DNA of 28,960 nucleotides, taken from assembly GCA_002310175.1 (NCBI GenBank), contig DBYG01000002.1:1-28960 (forward strand). The letters run 5' to 3'. The DNA comes from Bacteroidales bacterium UBA1192 (GTDB lineage: Bacteria; Bacteroidota; Bacteroidia; Bacteroidales; Bacteroidaceae). Position numbers and translations under genes: made by a program. Below the pieces are notes generated by a model. The model saw nothing but the letters and a program-made list of their open reading frames with translations, searched no databases and was not told the DNA's origin. This document shows, in pieces, positions 1-7,346 of this stretch (positions are counted from its first letter, which is position 1; the number at the start of each line of letters is the position of its first letter).

Positions 1-50
1 GGACCTTTCTGGACCACGCACATGTTTTCAACTTCTTTTGAGTAAATCAT
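1..50 (-). CDS. Partial gene, N-terminal 16 residues only
   Basis: Reading the minus strand from position 50, an ATG opens a frame that stays open to the window edge (16 codons, beginning MIYSKEVENMCVVQ). A Bacteroidetes-type -7 box lies upstream at 93-100, leaving a 5' leader of about 40 bases, and a plus-strand gene starts divergently at 210. Too little protein is visible to name a family. The start is inferred from the promoter and the open frame; the rest of the gene lies outside the window. Confidence 0.4.
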   Translation of the reverse strand, partial: MIYSKEVENMCVVQKG

Positions 51-92
51 AAATATTATTATGGTTTTTAAAACTGATTTTCCAATCGTCTG

Positions 93-100
93 CAAAATTA
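93..100 (-). promoter_or_regulatory. Probable -7 promoter box for the partial minus-strand gene
   Basis: The minus strand reads TAATTTTG, matching the TAnnTTTG -7 consensus of Bacteroidetes. No convincing TTTG -33 element lies 19-21 bases upstream, so this is a partial match. The spacing to the ATG at 50 is plausible. Confidence 0.35.
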
Positions 101-136
101 GTATTTTCCACCATATATTATTTATAATATGCAAAC

Positions 137-170
137 ATTGTTCAGCGAAAATGATTAATGGTTATATTTG
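137..170 (+). promoter_or_regulatory. Probable promoter of the 210 lipoprotein/smpB pair
   Basis: TATATTTG at 163-170 matches the TAnnTTTG -7 box. A TTG at 138-140 lies 22 bases upstream, slightly long for a -33 element. Transcription would begin near 175, giving a leader of about 35 bases before the ATG at 210. This argues against the in-frame TTG at 168 as the start, because that codon lies inside the -7 box. Confidence 0.45.
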
Positions 171-209
171 CATCCTAAACATATTACTCTATTCAAAAAA
201 ACAAAGAAT

Positions 210-1046
210 ATGAGAAAACTATCAGTTCCTGTCATCGTAACATTTTTTATTTATTGCCTGTTATTATCAAGTTGCGGGCCGGTAGAACCATCAACCTACA
301 CGGAGAGATTATACAGGATCAGTACAGTCCAATCATACCCGGACAAGAACGAAGCGGAAATAGTACCTGACAAGATTGGGGAGTTTCAGGAATCTATATA
401 TCTGAAGAATTTCAACAAACCATCACATCTCTCTCTCTTCGGTGTGAACAGCGGTGACAGGGTTCTTGCAACAATGGAGCTATCAGCAACCGGTACAATG
501 GATAACAACACTGTAGAGCTGATTGATCTGGAAAAGATCCATGTCCAGAACCTGGAGACATCAAGACCTGCCGATTCACTTAATTATTACTATCGTTTTG
601 CCATAAGCATATTGGGTAATACATCCTATCCCACCATTTGGAATACAGGACACATTATCAACGTATGTCCTATATTCTTCATTCCGGACAATGCCCCCAA
701 TCCCCGTTTTTATTTCTATCCTGAAAGAGTTGTATCTGACACGCTGGTAATACGTCTCTATTCATTCATACCTGAAGATGACATCAGCCTGAATCCGGAT
801 TACACCCAGACTATACTGAACTGCGATATCTCATCCATTGCCGCTCCTGTTTCCAATCCAGACGAACAGATGCGCCGGGACCTCATGCTAGCTTCGCTCC
901 GTATGCAGGAACGGGACAACATATATGTAAAAATTGTTACTCCGGACACACTCAGAGCCAAGAACAGCAAGAATATTGCAAATCCGAGATATATCCAGCC
1001 GGTACCAGGACTTCCGCAAACAGTTCAGATCCCATTTGATTTTTAG
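210..1046 (+). CDS. Lipoprotein, possibly NigD-like
   Basis: A 278-residue protein with a lipoprotein signal peptide: MRKL, a hydrophobic stretch, then the lipobox LLSSC with the acylated Cys about 22 residues in, so it is predicted to be anchored in an envelope membrane. The mature part begins with a short beta-rich stretch including GDRVLATMEL. A central IWNTGHIINV segment loosely resembles the WxGGxYLNV-like strand of NigD-type lipoproteins, but I am not certain of that family. The ATG at 210 was chosen because the signal peptide starts there and the upstream TTG lies in the promoter. smpB follows after 14 bases, so the two are probably co-transcribed. The function is unknown; the gene is certainly real. 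Confidence 0.75.
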   Translation: MRKLSVPVIVTFFIYCLLLSSCGPVEPSTYTERLYRISTVQSYPDKNEAEIVPDKIGEFQESIYLKNFNKPSHLSLFGVNSGDRVLATMELSATGTMDNNTVELIDLEKIHVQNLETSRPADSLNYYYRFAISILGNTSYPTIWNTGHIINVCPIFFIPDNAPNPRFYFYPERVVSDTLVIRLYSFIPEDDISLNPDYTQTILNCDISSIAAPVSNPDEQMRRDLMLASLRMQERDNIYVKIVTPDTLRAKNSKNIANPRYIQPVPGLPQTVQIPFDF

Positions 1047-1060
1047 AAATAGAATAACTA

Positions 1061-1522
1061 ATGGCATTGAGAAAAAGCCAGGCTGTAAACATAAAGAACA
1101 AGAAGGCCAGGTTTGACTACGAAATAGTTGACACCTATACTGCAGGTATAGTATTAACAGGTACGGAGATAAAGTCAATACGAGAGTCTAAGGCCAGCCT
1201 TGCCGACACATGGTGCACTTTCATAAACGGTGAACTGTGGGTAAGGGGAATGCATGTGGCACAGTATTTCTATGGTTCGTACAACAACCATGAGGCCAAG
1301 CGCGACCGCAAGCTGCTGCTGACAAAGAAAGAGTTGCGGAAACTGGCTGCCGATAGCAAGAACCCCGGATTCACGATAGTCCCCATCCGTCTGTTCATTG
1401 GCGACAAAGGCCTGGCCAAACTGGTCATCGCCCTTGCCAAAGGCAAGCACGAGTTTGACAAACGGCAATCAATCAAGGATAATGAGGACAAGCGCGAGAT
1501 GGCCCGCGCCTTCATGAAGTAA
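1061..1522 (+). CDS. smpB: SsrA-binding protein SmpB
   Basis: A 153-residue protein, the usual length for SmpB, the partner of tmRNA in rescuing ribosomes stalled on broken mRNAs. Family signatures are visible: NKKARFDYEI near the N-terminus, then GIVLTGTEIKSIRE and ASLADTWC in the OB-fold core. The C-terminal tail is basic (GKHEFDKRQSIKDNEDKRE) and in the family enters the ribosomal decoding centre. It follows the lipoprotein gene by 14 bases on the same strand and converges with the kinase-like gene, whose stop is one base away with no obvious terminator between them. The tmRNA gene itself is not in the window. Confidence 0.97.
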   Translation: MALRKSQAVNIKNKKARFDYEIVDTYTAGIVLTGTEIKSIRESKASLADTWCTFINGELWVRGMHVAQYFYGSYNNHEAKRDRKLLLTKKELRKLAADSKNPGFTIVPIRLFIGDKGLAKLVIALAKGKHEFDKRQSIKDNEDKREMARAFMK

Positions 1523-1523
1523 T

Positions 1524-3011
1524 TTAGCGTTTTGCGCTGAGCATAACCGTATGGACTGCCTGAAGCCAGCCTTGGCGGTTCTTTATTCTCTCATCGGCTT
1601 TCATTTCCGGCAGGCAAATCTCACTTATCTTGCGTAGTTCCTTTATCTCATGCACTGAGGTGTAGATTCCGCAGGCACAACAGTTGAGAATTGCAGAACC
1701 TAACCCTGAAGCTTCCTCCAGCCCGAGCCTCTTGACGGGAAATCCCAGGATATCGGCCTGAAACTGCATCAGGAAATCATTCTTGGCAGATTCTCCGTCA
1801 ATACTAAGCTGTCTGAGGGGTGTGTTTAGGTCTCGTGTCGCCAATTCAACCACATCAGCCACTTGATATGCTATAGATTCCAGAGCTGCACGGACAACAT
1901 GTGCCCTGTTCACCGACATGGTGAGTCCAGTAATTATTGCCTTGGCCTCGGGAACCCACCATGGTGAACCAAGACCTGAAAAAGCCGGAACAAAATATAC
2001 TCCGCCATTATTAGGAACGCTCTCCACCAATGACTTTATTTCATCACTCGAATTCACCAGATGGAGATTATCCATTATCCAGTCAAGTACAGCTCCTGAC
2101 GAATGGACGTGGCCTTCAAGAACATAATATGTTCTGTCAAACAGCGAATATCCTACGGAACAGACCATTCCATTTGGAGCTGTAACCGGCTCCTCACCCA
2201 CATTGAACATGACGGATGAACCTGTGCCATATGTAGTTTTACCCATACCTGCCTCCAGACATAGCTGGCCCACAAGCGCTCCGTGAGAATTACCTAAAAC
2301 ACCTGCAATCTGTACAGGAGAAGGCAGCATTCCTTCCAAATCAGTCATTCCGAAAACTGAATCGGACGGTTTGACTTCCGGCATCATACAGGCTGGGATT
2401 GCAAACAGCTTAAGCATATCGGAATCCCATTCAAGATCCCTTATGTTGAACAGCATAGTTCTTGAGGCATTGGAATAATCTGTAGCATGAACTTTCCCAT
2501 GGGTAAGTTTCCATATCAGCCATGTATCAATTGTTCCGAAAAATAAATTTCCGTTCTCTGCCCTTTCCCGGACACTTTCCACATTATCAAGCACCCACTT
2601 GACACCACTGGCAGAAAAAAAAGGATCTGGAATCAGACCTGTGTGTTCGCGTACTGTAGCCTCATAACCATTCTCTACAATTTCCTGACAAAAGCGGGCG
2701 CCCCTTCGGCATTGCCATAGGACTGCTTTATATACCGGCTTTCCGGTATTCCTGTCCCAAATGACAAATGTTTCACGCTGATTTACCATAGAGACTGAAA
2801 AAGAGATGTCATCACCTTCCGGAAGCTCAAGTCTGCGTACAGCCTCAACGGTTGTTTCATATATTTCATCAGCATCGGCCTCTGCCCAATCTTCCTTAGG
2901 GTGAGTCACCCTATATGGAACTACGCTATGGCCGATTAAATTCAGTTTTTCATCAAACAGCAAGGCCTTCGATGAAGAAGTCCTCTGGTCAATTGTTATT
3001 ATATATCTCAT
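1524..3011 (-). CDS. FGGY-family carbohydrate kinase, glycerol-kinase-like with altered active site
   Basis: A 495-residue protein with the whole glycerol kinase fold: DQ-T-SS near residue 8, NQRETFVIWD at 77-86, LWQCRR at 98-103, SNASRTMLFNI around 180 and FLMQFQADILG around 413. GlpK normally phosphorylates glycerol to glycerol-3-phosphate. Key positions differ. The phosphate-loop Gly is Arg10 (DQRTS). The Tyr that contacts glycerol is Phe131 (DPFFS). The catalytic-base Asp in the GD-Q/S motif is Asn241 (LGNSHGAL). The Phe of YGTGCF is Ser266. The second Gly of DGG is Glu407. Arg79, Glu80 and Trp99 are kept. The changes were confirmed in the DNA for Arg10 (AGG) and Asn241 (AAT). It may use another substrate or be a non-catalytic relative, so glpK is not assigned. 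Its start overlaps the end of the transglycosylase gene by 23 bases, which suggests translational coupling. Confidence 0.85.
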   Translation of the reverse strand: MRYIITIDQRTSSSKALLFDEKLNLIGHSVVPYRVTHPKEDWAEADADEIYETTVEAVRRLELPEGDDISFSVSMVNQRETFVIWDRNTGKPVYKAVLWQCRRGARFCQEIVENGYEATVREHTGLIPDPFFSASGVKWVLDNVESVRERAENGNLFFGTIDTWLIWKLTHGKVHATDYSNASRTMLFNIRDLEWDSDMLKLFAIPACMMPEVKPSDSVFGMTDLEGMLPSPVQIAGVLGNSHGALVGQLCLEAGMGKTTYGTGSSVMFNVGEEPVTAPNGMVCSVGYSLFDRTYYVLEGHVHSSGAVLDWIMDNLHLVNSSDEIKSLVESVPNNGGVYFVPAFSGLGSPWWVPEAKAIITGLTMSVNRAHVVRAALESIAYQVADVVELATRDLNTPLRQLSIDGESAKNDFLMQFQADILGFPVKRLGLEEASGLGSAILNCCACGIYTSVHEIKELRKISEICLPEMKADERIKNRQGWLQAVHTVMLSAKR

Positions 3012-3714
3012 TATTGTTTTCTGCTAGTTTCTCCGATGCTCTGAACATCAAATCCAAAGTATTGTATTCTCTATATTTTTTCTTAACCCGCCTGACATAC
3101 TGAAGCGTTTCAGTTGCATCAAAATAACCAAACTTACATACACTGTCTGAATATACCAAAGAATCTGTCAATGATTCAAGTATAGGTTCAATATTACTCC
3201 ATCTGTAACGGTTGATCCCATTTTTCCGTGCCAGACGCATAGCGTCGAAAATATGACTGGTACCGCCGTTATAACTTCCTAAAATGTAATTAATCCTTTC
3301 CTCCTTATTGATGAATCCGAACATCTTATCCATCTCGTCCAAATAACGGACTGCCACCCTGACATCCAACACTGTATTCTGTGCGGTAGTGTCATGCTCT
3401 CCAAGCCTGGCTAACATATGCCTATATGTGGAAGGCATTATTTGCATCAATCCCATGGCGCCTTGCGATGATCTTGCTGTAGTATCAAACTTGGACTCCA
3501 CGTAAGCGATGGCAGCCAGCATCTTCCAGTCGCAAACACTGTCAGCATATAACCGGAAAATCGAATCGAAAGGGGAGATATATAGATACTCCTCCTGTTT
3601 AGGATTCATCGGCTCAATTTCTGGAAGCGGTCCCTCACATTTTGTTTTCGTAAAGAAAAGAAACAGTATCAGAGCCGCTGTCAGAAGCAGGACGATCATC
3701 TTCCTGATATTCAT
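2989..3714 (-). CDS. Membrane-anchored lytic murein transglycosylase, SLT domain (MltF-like)
   Basis: A 241-residue protein with an N-terminal hydrophobic anchor (residues 6-21) and one SLT/lysozyme-like domain. The catalytic Glu is Glu73 in YVESKFD, followed by the typical GAMGLMQIMPST and, later, YNGG motifs. Such enzymes cleave the glycan strand of peptidoglycan to 1,6-anhydro-MurNAc products. Unlike full MltF it lacks the periplasmic solute-binding-like domain, leaving only anchor plus catalytic domain. The start at 3714 (MNIRK) or 3744 (MEETK) is preferred: a longer frame back to 3801 would begin inside the promoter at 3772-3802. It is the first gene of a two-gene unit with the kinase-like gene. 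Confidence 0.88.
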   Translation of the reverse strand: MNIRKMIVLLLTAALILFLFFTKTKCEGPLPEIEPMNPKQEEYLYISPFDSIFRLYADSVCDWKMLAAIAYVESKFDTTARSSQGAMGLMQIMPSTYRHMLARLGEHDTTAQNTVLDVRVAVRYLDEMDKMFGFINKEERINYILGSYNGGTSHIFDAMRLARKNGINRYRWSNIEPILESLTDSLVYSDSVCKFGYFDATETLQYVRRVKKKYREYNTLDLMFRASEKLAENNNEIYNNN

Positions 3715-3771
3715 TTCGGGACCGTTGTATTTCGTTTCTTCCATCAAAAACGGAATTACGGATTTGCGGCG

Positions 3772-3802
3772 CAAAGATAAATCTTTTTTATCAGGTAGCA
3801 AA
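3772..3802 (-). promoter_or_regulatory. Promoter of the transglycosylase/kinase-like operon
   Basis: On the minus strand TTTG (3802-3799) is followed after exactly 19 bases by TATCTTTG (3779-3772), a full match to the Bacteroidetes TTTG-N19-21-TAnnTTTG promoter. Transcription should begin near 3765, about 50 bases before the ATG at 3714. Confidence 0.7.
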
Positions 3803-3867
3803 AACCTCTATACCGACTGAGCATTGGACAACCATAAACAGAATGTGCAAAAACTGATGAAAATATT

Positions 3868-3899
3868 TTTGCATATACAGCAAATAGATATTACCTTTG
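3868..3899 (+). promoter_or_regulatory. Promoter of the histidine operon
   Basis: TTTG at 3868-3871, a 20-base spacer, then TACCTTTG at 3892-3899: an exact match to the Bacteroidetes promoter consensus. The expected transcript start (about 3904-3907) is only a few bases before the leader-peptide ATG at 3908, so the leader peptide would have almost no 5' untranslated region. Confidence 0.75.
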
Positions 3900-3907
3900 C
3901 ATCTGAA

Positions 3908-3958
3908 ATGATACAATTAGTTGTTACATATCACCATCATCGCACCTGCAGACATTGA
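3908..3958 (+). CDS. hisL: Histidine operon leader peptide
   Basis: A 16-codon frame, MIQLVVTYHHHRTCRH then TGA, lies directly after the his promoter and 95 bases before hisG. Four of the 16 codons are His: three in a row (3932-3940) and the last sense codon. That is what a his attenuator leader needs to sense charged tRNA-His. It is too short for ordinary gene finding, but position, composition and the hairpins after it agree. The symbol hisL is used by analogy with enterobacteria; the peptide sequence is not homologous in any way I can show. Confidence 0.85.
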   Translation: MIQLVVTYHHHRTCRH

Positions 3959-4004
3959 TCGGTAGGCTATAGATGGTGTATATTTATACAATAAAGGCTT
4001 GCCG
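3932..4004 (+). promoter_or_regulatory. his attenuator: competing pause and antiterminator pairings
   Basis: Two mutually exclusive stems can be drawn. CACCATC over the His codons (3932-3938) pairs perfectly with GATGGTG (3972-3978). CGGTAGGC (3960-3967) pairs over 8 bp, with two G-U pairs, with GCTTGCCG (3997-4004), which is also the 5' half of the terminator. The two stems cross topologically and cannot coexist. A ribosome stalled at His codons would block the first stem and free the antiterminator. A ribosome at the stop codon (3956-3958) would cover 3960-3967 and let the terminator form. Pairings are read by eye, not folded. Confidence 0.75.
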
Positions 4005-4027
4005 ATTTCCGGTAAGCCTTTATTATT
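3990..4027 (+). terminator. his attenuator terminator hairpin
   Basis: AATAAAGGCTTGCCG (3990-4004) pairs with CGGTAAGCCTTTATT (4010-4024) over 15 bp with one G-U pair and a 5-base loop. A short U-rich tail follows at 4025-4028, 26 bases before hisG. It shares 3997-4004 with the proposed antiterminator. Confidence 0.85.
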
Positions 4028-4053
4028 TGAAATAAAATAAAACAATTTATTAT

Positions 4054-4905
4054 ATGTTGAGAATTGCTGTACAATCCAAAGGGCGCTTATATGATGAGAC
4101 GATGGCGCTGATTCAAGAGTCAGGCATCAGCCTGGGAGTATCAAAGCGCACACTTCTGGTCCAGGCAGGAAACTTCCCGGTCGAGGTCCTGTTCCTGCGT
4201 GACGATGACATTCCCCAGTCTGTAGCCGGTGGTGTGGCCGATGTAGGTATCGTAGGCGAGAACGAGTTTGTGGAGCGTCAGGAGAAAGCCGATGTAATCA
4301 AGCGTTTGGGATTCAGCCGCTGCCGTCTATCACTTGCCATACCCAAAACTATTGACTACAAAGGACTTGAGTGGTTCAACGGTAAGAAGATAGCTACCTC
4401 CTACCCCAGCATACTCAAATCTTTCCTTAAGGAAAAAGGAATCATGGCCGATGCCCACGTAATAACCGGATCGGTTGAGATTGCTCCCGGAATAGGACTG
4501 GCCGATGCAATATTTGACATAGTAAGCTCCGGCTCTACTCTGGTAAGCAACAATCTCCGTGAAGTAGAGGTTGTAATGCAGTCTGAGGCACTTCTGATTG
4601 GCAACCCCAACATGGATGCCGATAAGAAAGCCATTCTTGAGGAACTCCTGTTCCGATTTGATGCCGTTAAAGCTGCCCAGGGTAAGAAATATATCATGAT
4701 GAACGTGCCCGATGACCGCATGAGCGAGGTACTGGCCGAATTGCCCGGCATCAAGAGCCCCACAGTAATGCCTCTTGCAACCAAAGGCTGGAGTTCGGTT
4801 CACACCGTACTGGACGAGAAACGTTTCTGGGAGATTATCGGCAAGCTCAAGGCCGCAGGTGCCGAGGGCATATTGGTTCTTCCCATTGAAAAGATGATTC
4901 TCTGA
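4054..4905 (+). CDS. hisG: ATP phosphoribosyltransferase, long form HisG
   Basis: A 283-residue enzyme for the first committed step of histidine synthesis, joining ATP and PRPP to phosphoribosyl-ATP. It has the long-form layout: N-terminal catalytic lobes beginning MLRIAVQSKGRL, with DVGIVGENE and the phosphoribosyl-binding stretch around DAIFDIVSSGSTL, then a C-terminal ACT-like regulatory domain (about residues 205-283, ending GILVLPIEKMIL) that in the family carries histidine feedback inhibition. Because it is the long form, no HisZ partner is expected. It is the first enzyme gene after the attenuator. A REP-like repeat separates it from hisD. Confidence 0.97.
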   Translation: MLRIAVQSKGRLYDETMALIQESGISLGVSKRTLLVQAGNFPVEVLFLRDDDIPQSVAGGVADVGIVGENEFVERQEKADVIKRLGFSRCRLSLAIPKTIDYKGLEWFNGKKIATSYPSILKSFLKEKGIMADAHVITGSVEIAPGIGLADAIFDIVSSGSTLVSNNLREVEVVMQSEALLIGNPNMDADKKAILEELLFRFDAVKAAQGKKYIMMNVPDDRMSEVLAELPGIKSPTVMPLATKGWSSVHTVLDEKRFWEIIGKLKAAGAEGILVLPIEKMIL

Positions 4906-4910
4906 ACAAA

Positions 4911-4947
4911 ATGATACAAAAGGGGTCAGGCCCCAATTGTACTATTT
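4911..4947 (+). repeat. REP-like palindromic repeat, copy A (between hisG and hisD)
   Basis: Begins ATGATACAAAA and carries the core GGGGTCAGGCCCC followed by AATTGTACTATTT. The same sequence recurs at 8458-8493 (inverted) and as an inverted pair at 26581-26660, always between genes. The core folds into a small GGGG/CCCC hairpin. It resembles REP sequences associated with RAYT (IS200-like Y1) transposases, but none is encoded here, so that link is inference. Confidence 0.8.
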
Positions 4948-4965
4948 TCTACAAAAACGAAAGAA

Positions 4966-6240
4966 ATGAACATTGTAAAATATCCTGATAAGAACCTGTG
5001 GAAAGAACTCCTGTCCCGCCCGGCACTGAGCGTGGAAGGGCTCTACGAGCGTGTCCAGACTGTTCTCGACACCGTACGCAAGGGCGGTGACCAAGCACTT
5101 AAGGACTACGAACTCCTGTTTGACAAGGTCCGGTTGGACTCTCTTGCTGCGAGCCAAGCCGAGCTTGATGAGGCCGCCTCGCTGGTACCTGCACAGCTGC
5201 GTGACGCTATTGACAGCGCTGCCGCAAATATCCGCAGATTCCACGAGTCCCAGCTGCCGCAACTGAGCAAGGTTGAGACCACCCCAGGCGTAACCTGCTG
5301 GCAGAAGGCCGTGCCCATCACCAAGGTTGGCCTGTACATACCCGGCGGAACTGCTCCACTATTTTCAACAGTGCTGATGCTGGCCATCCCCGCCCGCACC
5401 GCCGGCTGCCGGGAAATAGTTCTCTGCACCCCTCCCGGACATGACGGGAAGGTCAATCCTGCAATACTTTACGCGGCACAGGTGGCAGGCGTCAACCGGT
5501 TCTTCAAGCTGGGAGGATCACAGGCCATCGCCGCAATGGCATACGGCACAGAGAGCGTACCAAAGGTATCCAAGATTTTCGGTCCCGGTAACCCCTACGT
5601 TACCGCAGCCAAGCAGATAGTATCGCTCAAGGATGTAGCAATAGATATGCCTGCCGGCCCGTCCGAGGTTGAGGTCATAGCCGATGCCGACGCTAACCCC
5701 GCATTTGTGGCCGCTGACCTCCTATCTCAGGCCGAGCACGGACGTGACAGCCAGGTGATCCTGCTCACCACATCCGCAGAACTTATTAATAAGGTGCAGG
5801 CCGAAGTAGACCGCCAGGTTGCACTTCTACCCCGCAACGAGATTGCCCAGTCATCACTCGGTAATAGTCGCATGATTCTGCTCGGCAATGATGACGAGAT
5901 AATCGAGATGACCAATGAATACGCCCCCGAACACCTTATCATCCAGACCACCAACTCATCTGCACTTGCCGAGCGCGTGGTCAACGCAGGTTCCGTATTC
6001 ATCGGCCCCTGGTCACCTGAGAGTGCGGGCGATTATGCATCCGGTACCAACCACACCCTGCCCACCAGCGGTTACGCCAAGGCCTACTCCGGCGTTAACA
6101 TAGATAGTTTCATGCGCAAGATAACCTTCCAGCAGCTCTCTCTTGAAGGCCTCCGGTCATTAGGACCTGTAATAGAGACCATGGCCGCAGGCGAGAGCTT
6201 GGAAGCTCACAAAAACGCAGTAACAATCCGCCTAAAATAA
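4966..6240 (+). CDS. hisD: Histidinol dehydrogenase HisD
   Basis: A 424-residue enzyme, normal length, catalysing the last two NAD-dependent oxidations from histidinol to histidine. Family residues are in place: VGLYIPGG at 121-128, KIFGPGNPYV at 203-212, zinc ligands Gln255 and His258 (LLSQAEHG), catalytic Glu322-His323 (YAPEHL), Asp356, His363 (GTNHTLPT) and His415 near the C-terminus. It is the second gene of the his operon, with REP-like repeats in the gaps on both sides but no break in reading frame. Confidence 0.97.
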   Translation: MNIVKYPDKNLWKELLSRPALSVEGLYERVQTVLDTVRKGGDQALKDYELLFDKVRLDSLAASQAELDEAASLVPAQLRDAIDSAAANIRRFHESQLPQLSKVETTPGVTCWQKAVPITKVGLYIPGGTAPLFSTVLMLAIPARTAGCREIVLCTPPGHDGKVNPAILYAAQVAGVNRFFKLGGSQAIAAMAYGTESVPKVSKIFGPGNPYVTAAKQIVSLKDVAIDMPAGPSEVEVIADADANPAFVAADLLSQAEHGRDSQVILLTTSAELINKVQAEVDRQVALLPRNEIAQSSLGNSRMILLGNDDEIIEMTNEYAPEHLIIQTTNSSALAERVVNAGSVFIGPWSPESAGDYASGTNHTLPTSGYAKAYSGVNIDSFMRKITFQQLSLEGLRSLGPVIETMAAGESLEAHKNAVTIRLK

Positions 6241-6245
6241 CGTAT

Positions 6246-6273
6246 CAGGGACAGTCCCTAATGTGCGATTTTT
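6246..6273 (+). repeat. REP-like repeat, variant subfamily (between hisD and hisC)
   Basis: The core AGGGACAGTCCCT is a perfect short palindrome around a central A, followed by AATGTGCGATTTTT. It aligns with the layout of the GGGGTCAGGCCCC repeats (palindromic core, then AAtTGTrC-ATTTT), so it looks like a diverged second subfamily. It occupies most of the 41-base hisD-hisC gap. Confidence 0.65.
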
Positions 6274-6281
6274 GAGAAAAT

Positions 6282-7319
6282 ATGAAAGAACTGAAACAAC
6301 TGGTAAGACCAAATATCTGGAGCCTGAGTCCCTACACATCGGCCCGTGACGAGTACAAAGGTCACGAGGCCAAGGTGTTTCTGGATGCCAATGAGAACCC
6401 CTACAACGACCCCATAAACCGTTACCCCGACCCGTTGCAGCGTGACCTCAAGGCGCGTATCTGCACCATCAAAGGTGTGCCGGAGGACTCCATTTTCTTT
6501 GGTAACGGCAGTGATGAGGCCATAGACCTTATGTTCCGAATATTCTGCTGTCCCGGAGTGGATAACGCTGTTGCCATAGAGCCGACCTACGGAATGTACG
6601 GAGTTTGTGCCGATATAAACGACGTAGAGTACCGCCGCGTGCTGCTGGACGACGACTTCCAGCCCAGTGCCGAAAAGCTCCTTGCCGCCATTGACGGTAA
6701 CACCAAGCTGGTGTTCTTCTGCTCACCCAACAACCCAAGCGGCAACAATATCGACCGTGGAGTGATTGATAAGGTTCTGGACAGTTTTGACGGAATCGTA
6801 ATTGTGGATGAGGCCTACATAGATTTTGCAGGGGTGCCATCATACCTGCAACAGCTTTCCGAGCGTACCAACCTGGTTGTACTCCAGACTTTCTCCAAGG
6901 CATGGGGAATGGCCGGAATCCGTTTGGGGATGGCATTTGCCCAGCCTCAAATCATCAGTATCATGAATAAGGTCAAGTATCCATACAACATCAACCAGCT
7001 CACACAGCAACGTGCCATGGAGGAGGTGATGCAGCACGACCGCGTTCAGGAATGGATTGATTCCATCCTCAAGGAACGCGAGCGCCTGATGAAGGAGTTT
7101 GCAGCATTAGATTGCTGCATAAGGGTCTACCGTTCGGATGCCAACTTCTTCCTGGCCCGCGTCAAGGATGCCGCCGCCACATACAATTATCTGGTTGAGC
7201 GAGGCATTATAGTCCGCAACCGCAGCAAAGTAGCCCTATGCGGTAACAGCCTGCGCATAACCATCGGCACAGTCCCCGAGAACAACGCATTGCTTGAAGC
7301 ACTGAAAAATTATAAATAA
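6282..7319 (+). CDS. hisC: Histidinol-phosphate aminotransferase HisC
   Basis: A 345-residue PLP-dependent class I/II aminotransferase that converts imidazole acetol-phosphate to histidinol-phosphate using glutamate. Visible motifs: LDANENPY near 34, FFGNGSDEAID near 72, FCSPNNPSG around 146-154, VDEAYIDF at 175-182 and the PLP-binding Lys206 in TFSKAWGMAGIRLG. It is the third his operon gene, 27 bases before hisB. Confidence 0.97.
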   Translation: MKELKQLVRPNIWSLSPYTSARDEYKGHEAKVFLDANENPYNDPINRYPDPLQRDLKARICTIKGVPEDSIFFGNGSDEAIDLMFRIFCCPGVDNAVAIEPTYGMYGVCADINDVEYRRVLLDDDFQPSAEKLLAAIDGNTKLVFFCSPNNPSGNNIDRGVIDKVLDSFDGIVIVDEAYIDFAGVPSYLQQLSERTNLVVLQTFSKAWGMAGIRLGMAFAQPQIISIMNKVKYPYNINQLTQQRAMEEVMQHDRVQEWIDSILKERERLMKEFAALDCCIRVYRSDANFFLARVKDAAATYNYLVERGIIVRNRSKVALCGNSLRITIGTVPENNALLEALKNYK

Positions 7320-7346
7320 CCAGGCCAACAGCCAAAGTAAAAAAAC

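Noticed and set aside
168..209. Upstream TTG start extending the first lipoprotein by 14 residues
   Set aside because: The TTG lies within the -7 promoter box (163-170), and the lipoprotein signal peptide begins at the ATG at 210.
1524..3011. Naming the FGGY kinase glpK
   Set aside because: The catalytic Asp and several substrate and phosphate-site residues are changed, so glycerol kinase activity cannot be assumed.
3715..3801. Longer N-terminus of the lytic transglycosylase
   Set aside because: The distal ATG at 3801 lies inside the consensus promoter, and the added residues are polar and would precede the membrane anchor.
4330..4803. Long antisense open frame inside hisG
   Set aside because: hisG is certain in the other strand; the antisense frame shows no family motif and reflects codon bias. 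Similar antisense frames in hisD, hisC, hisB, fbp and pepD were dismissed for the same reason.
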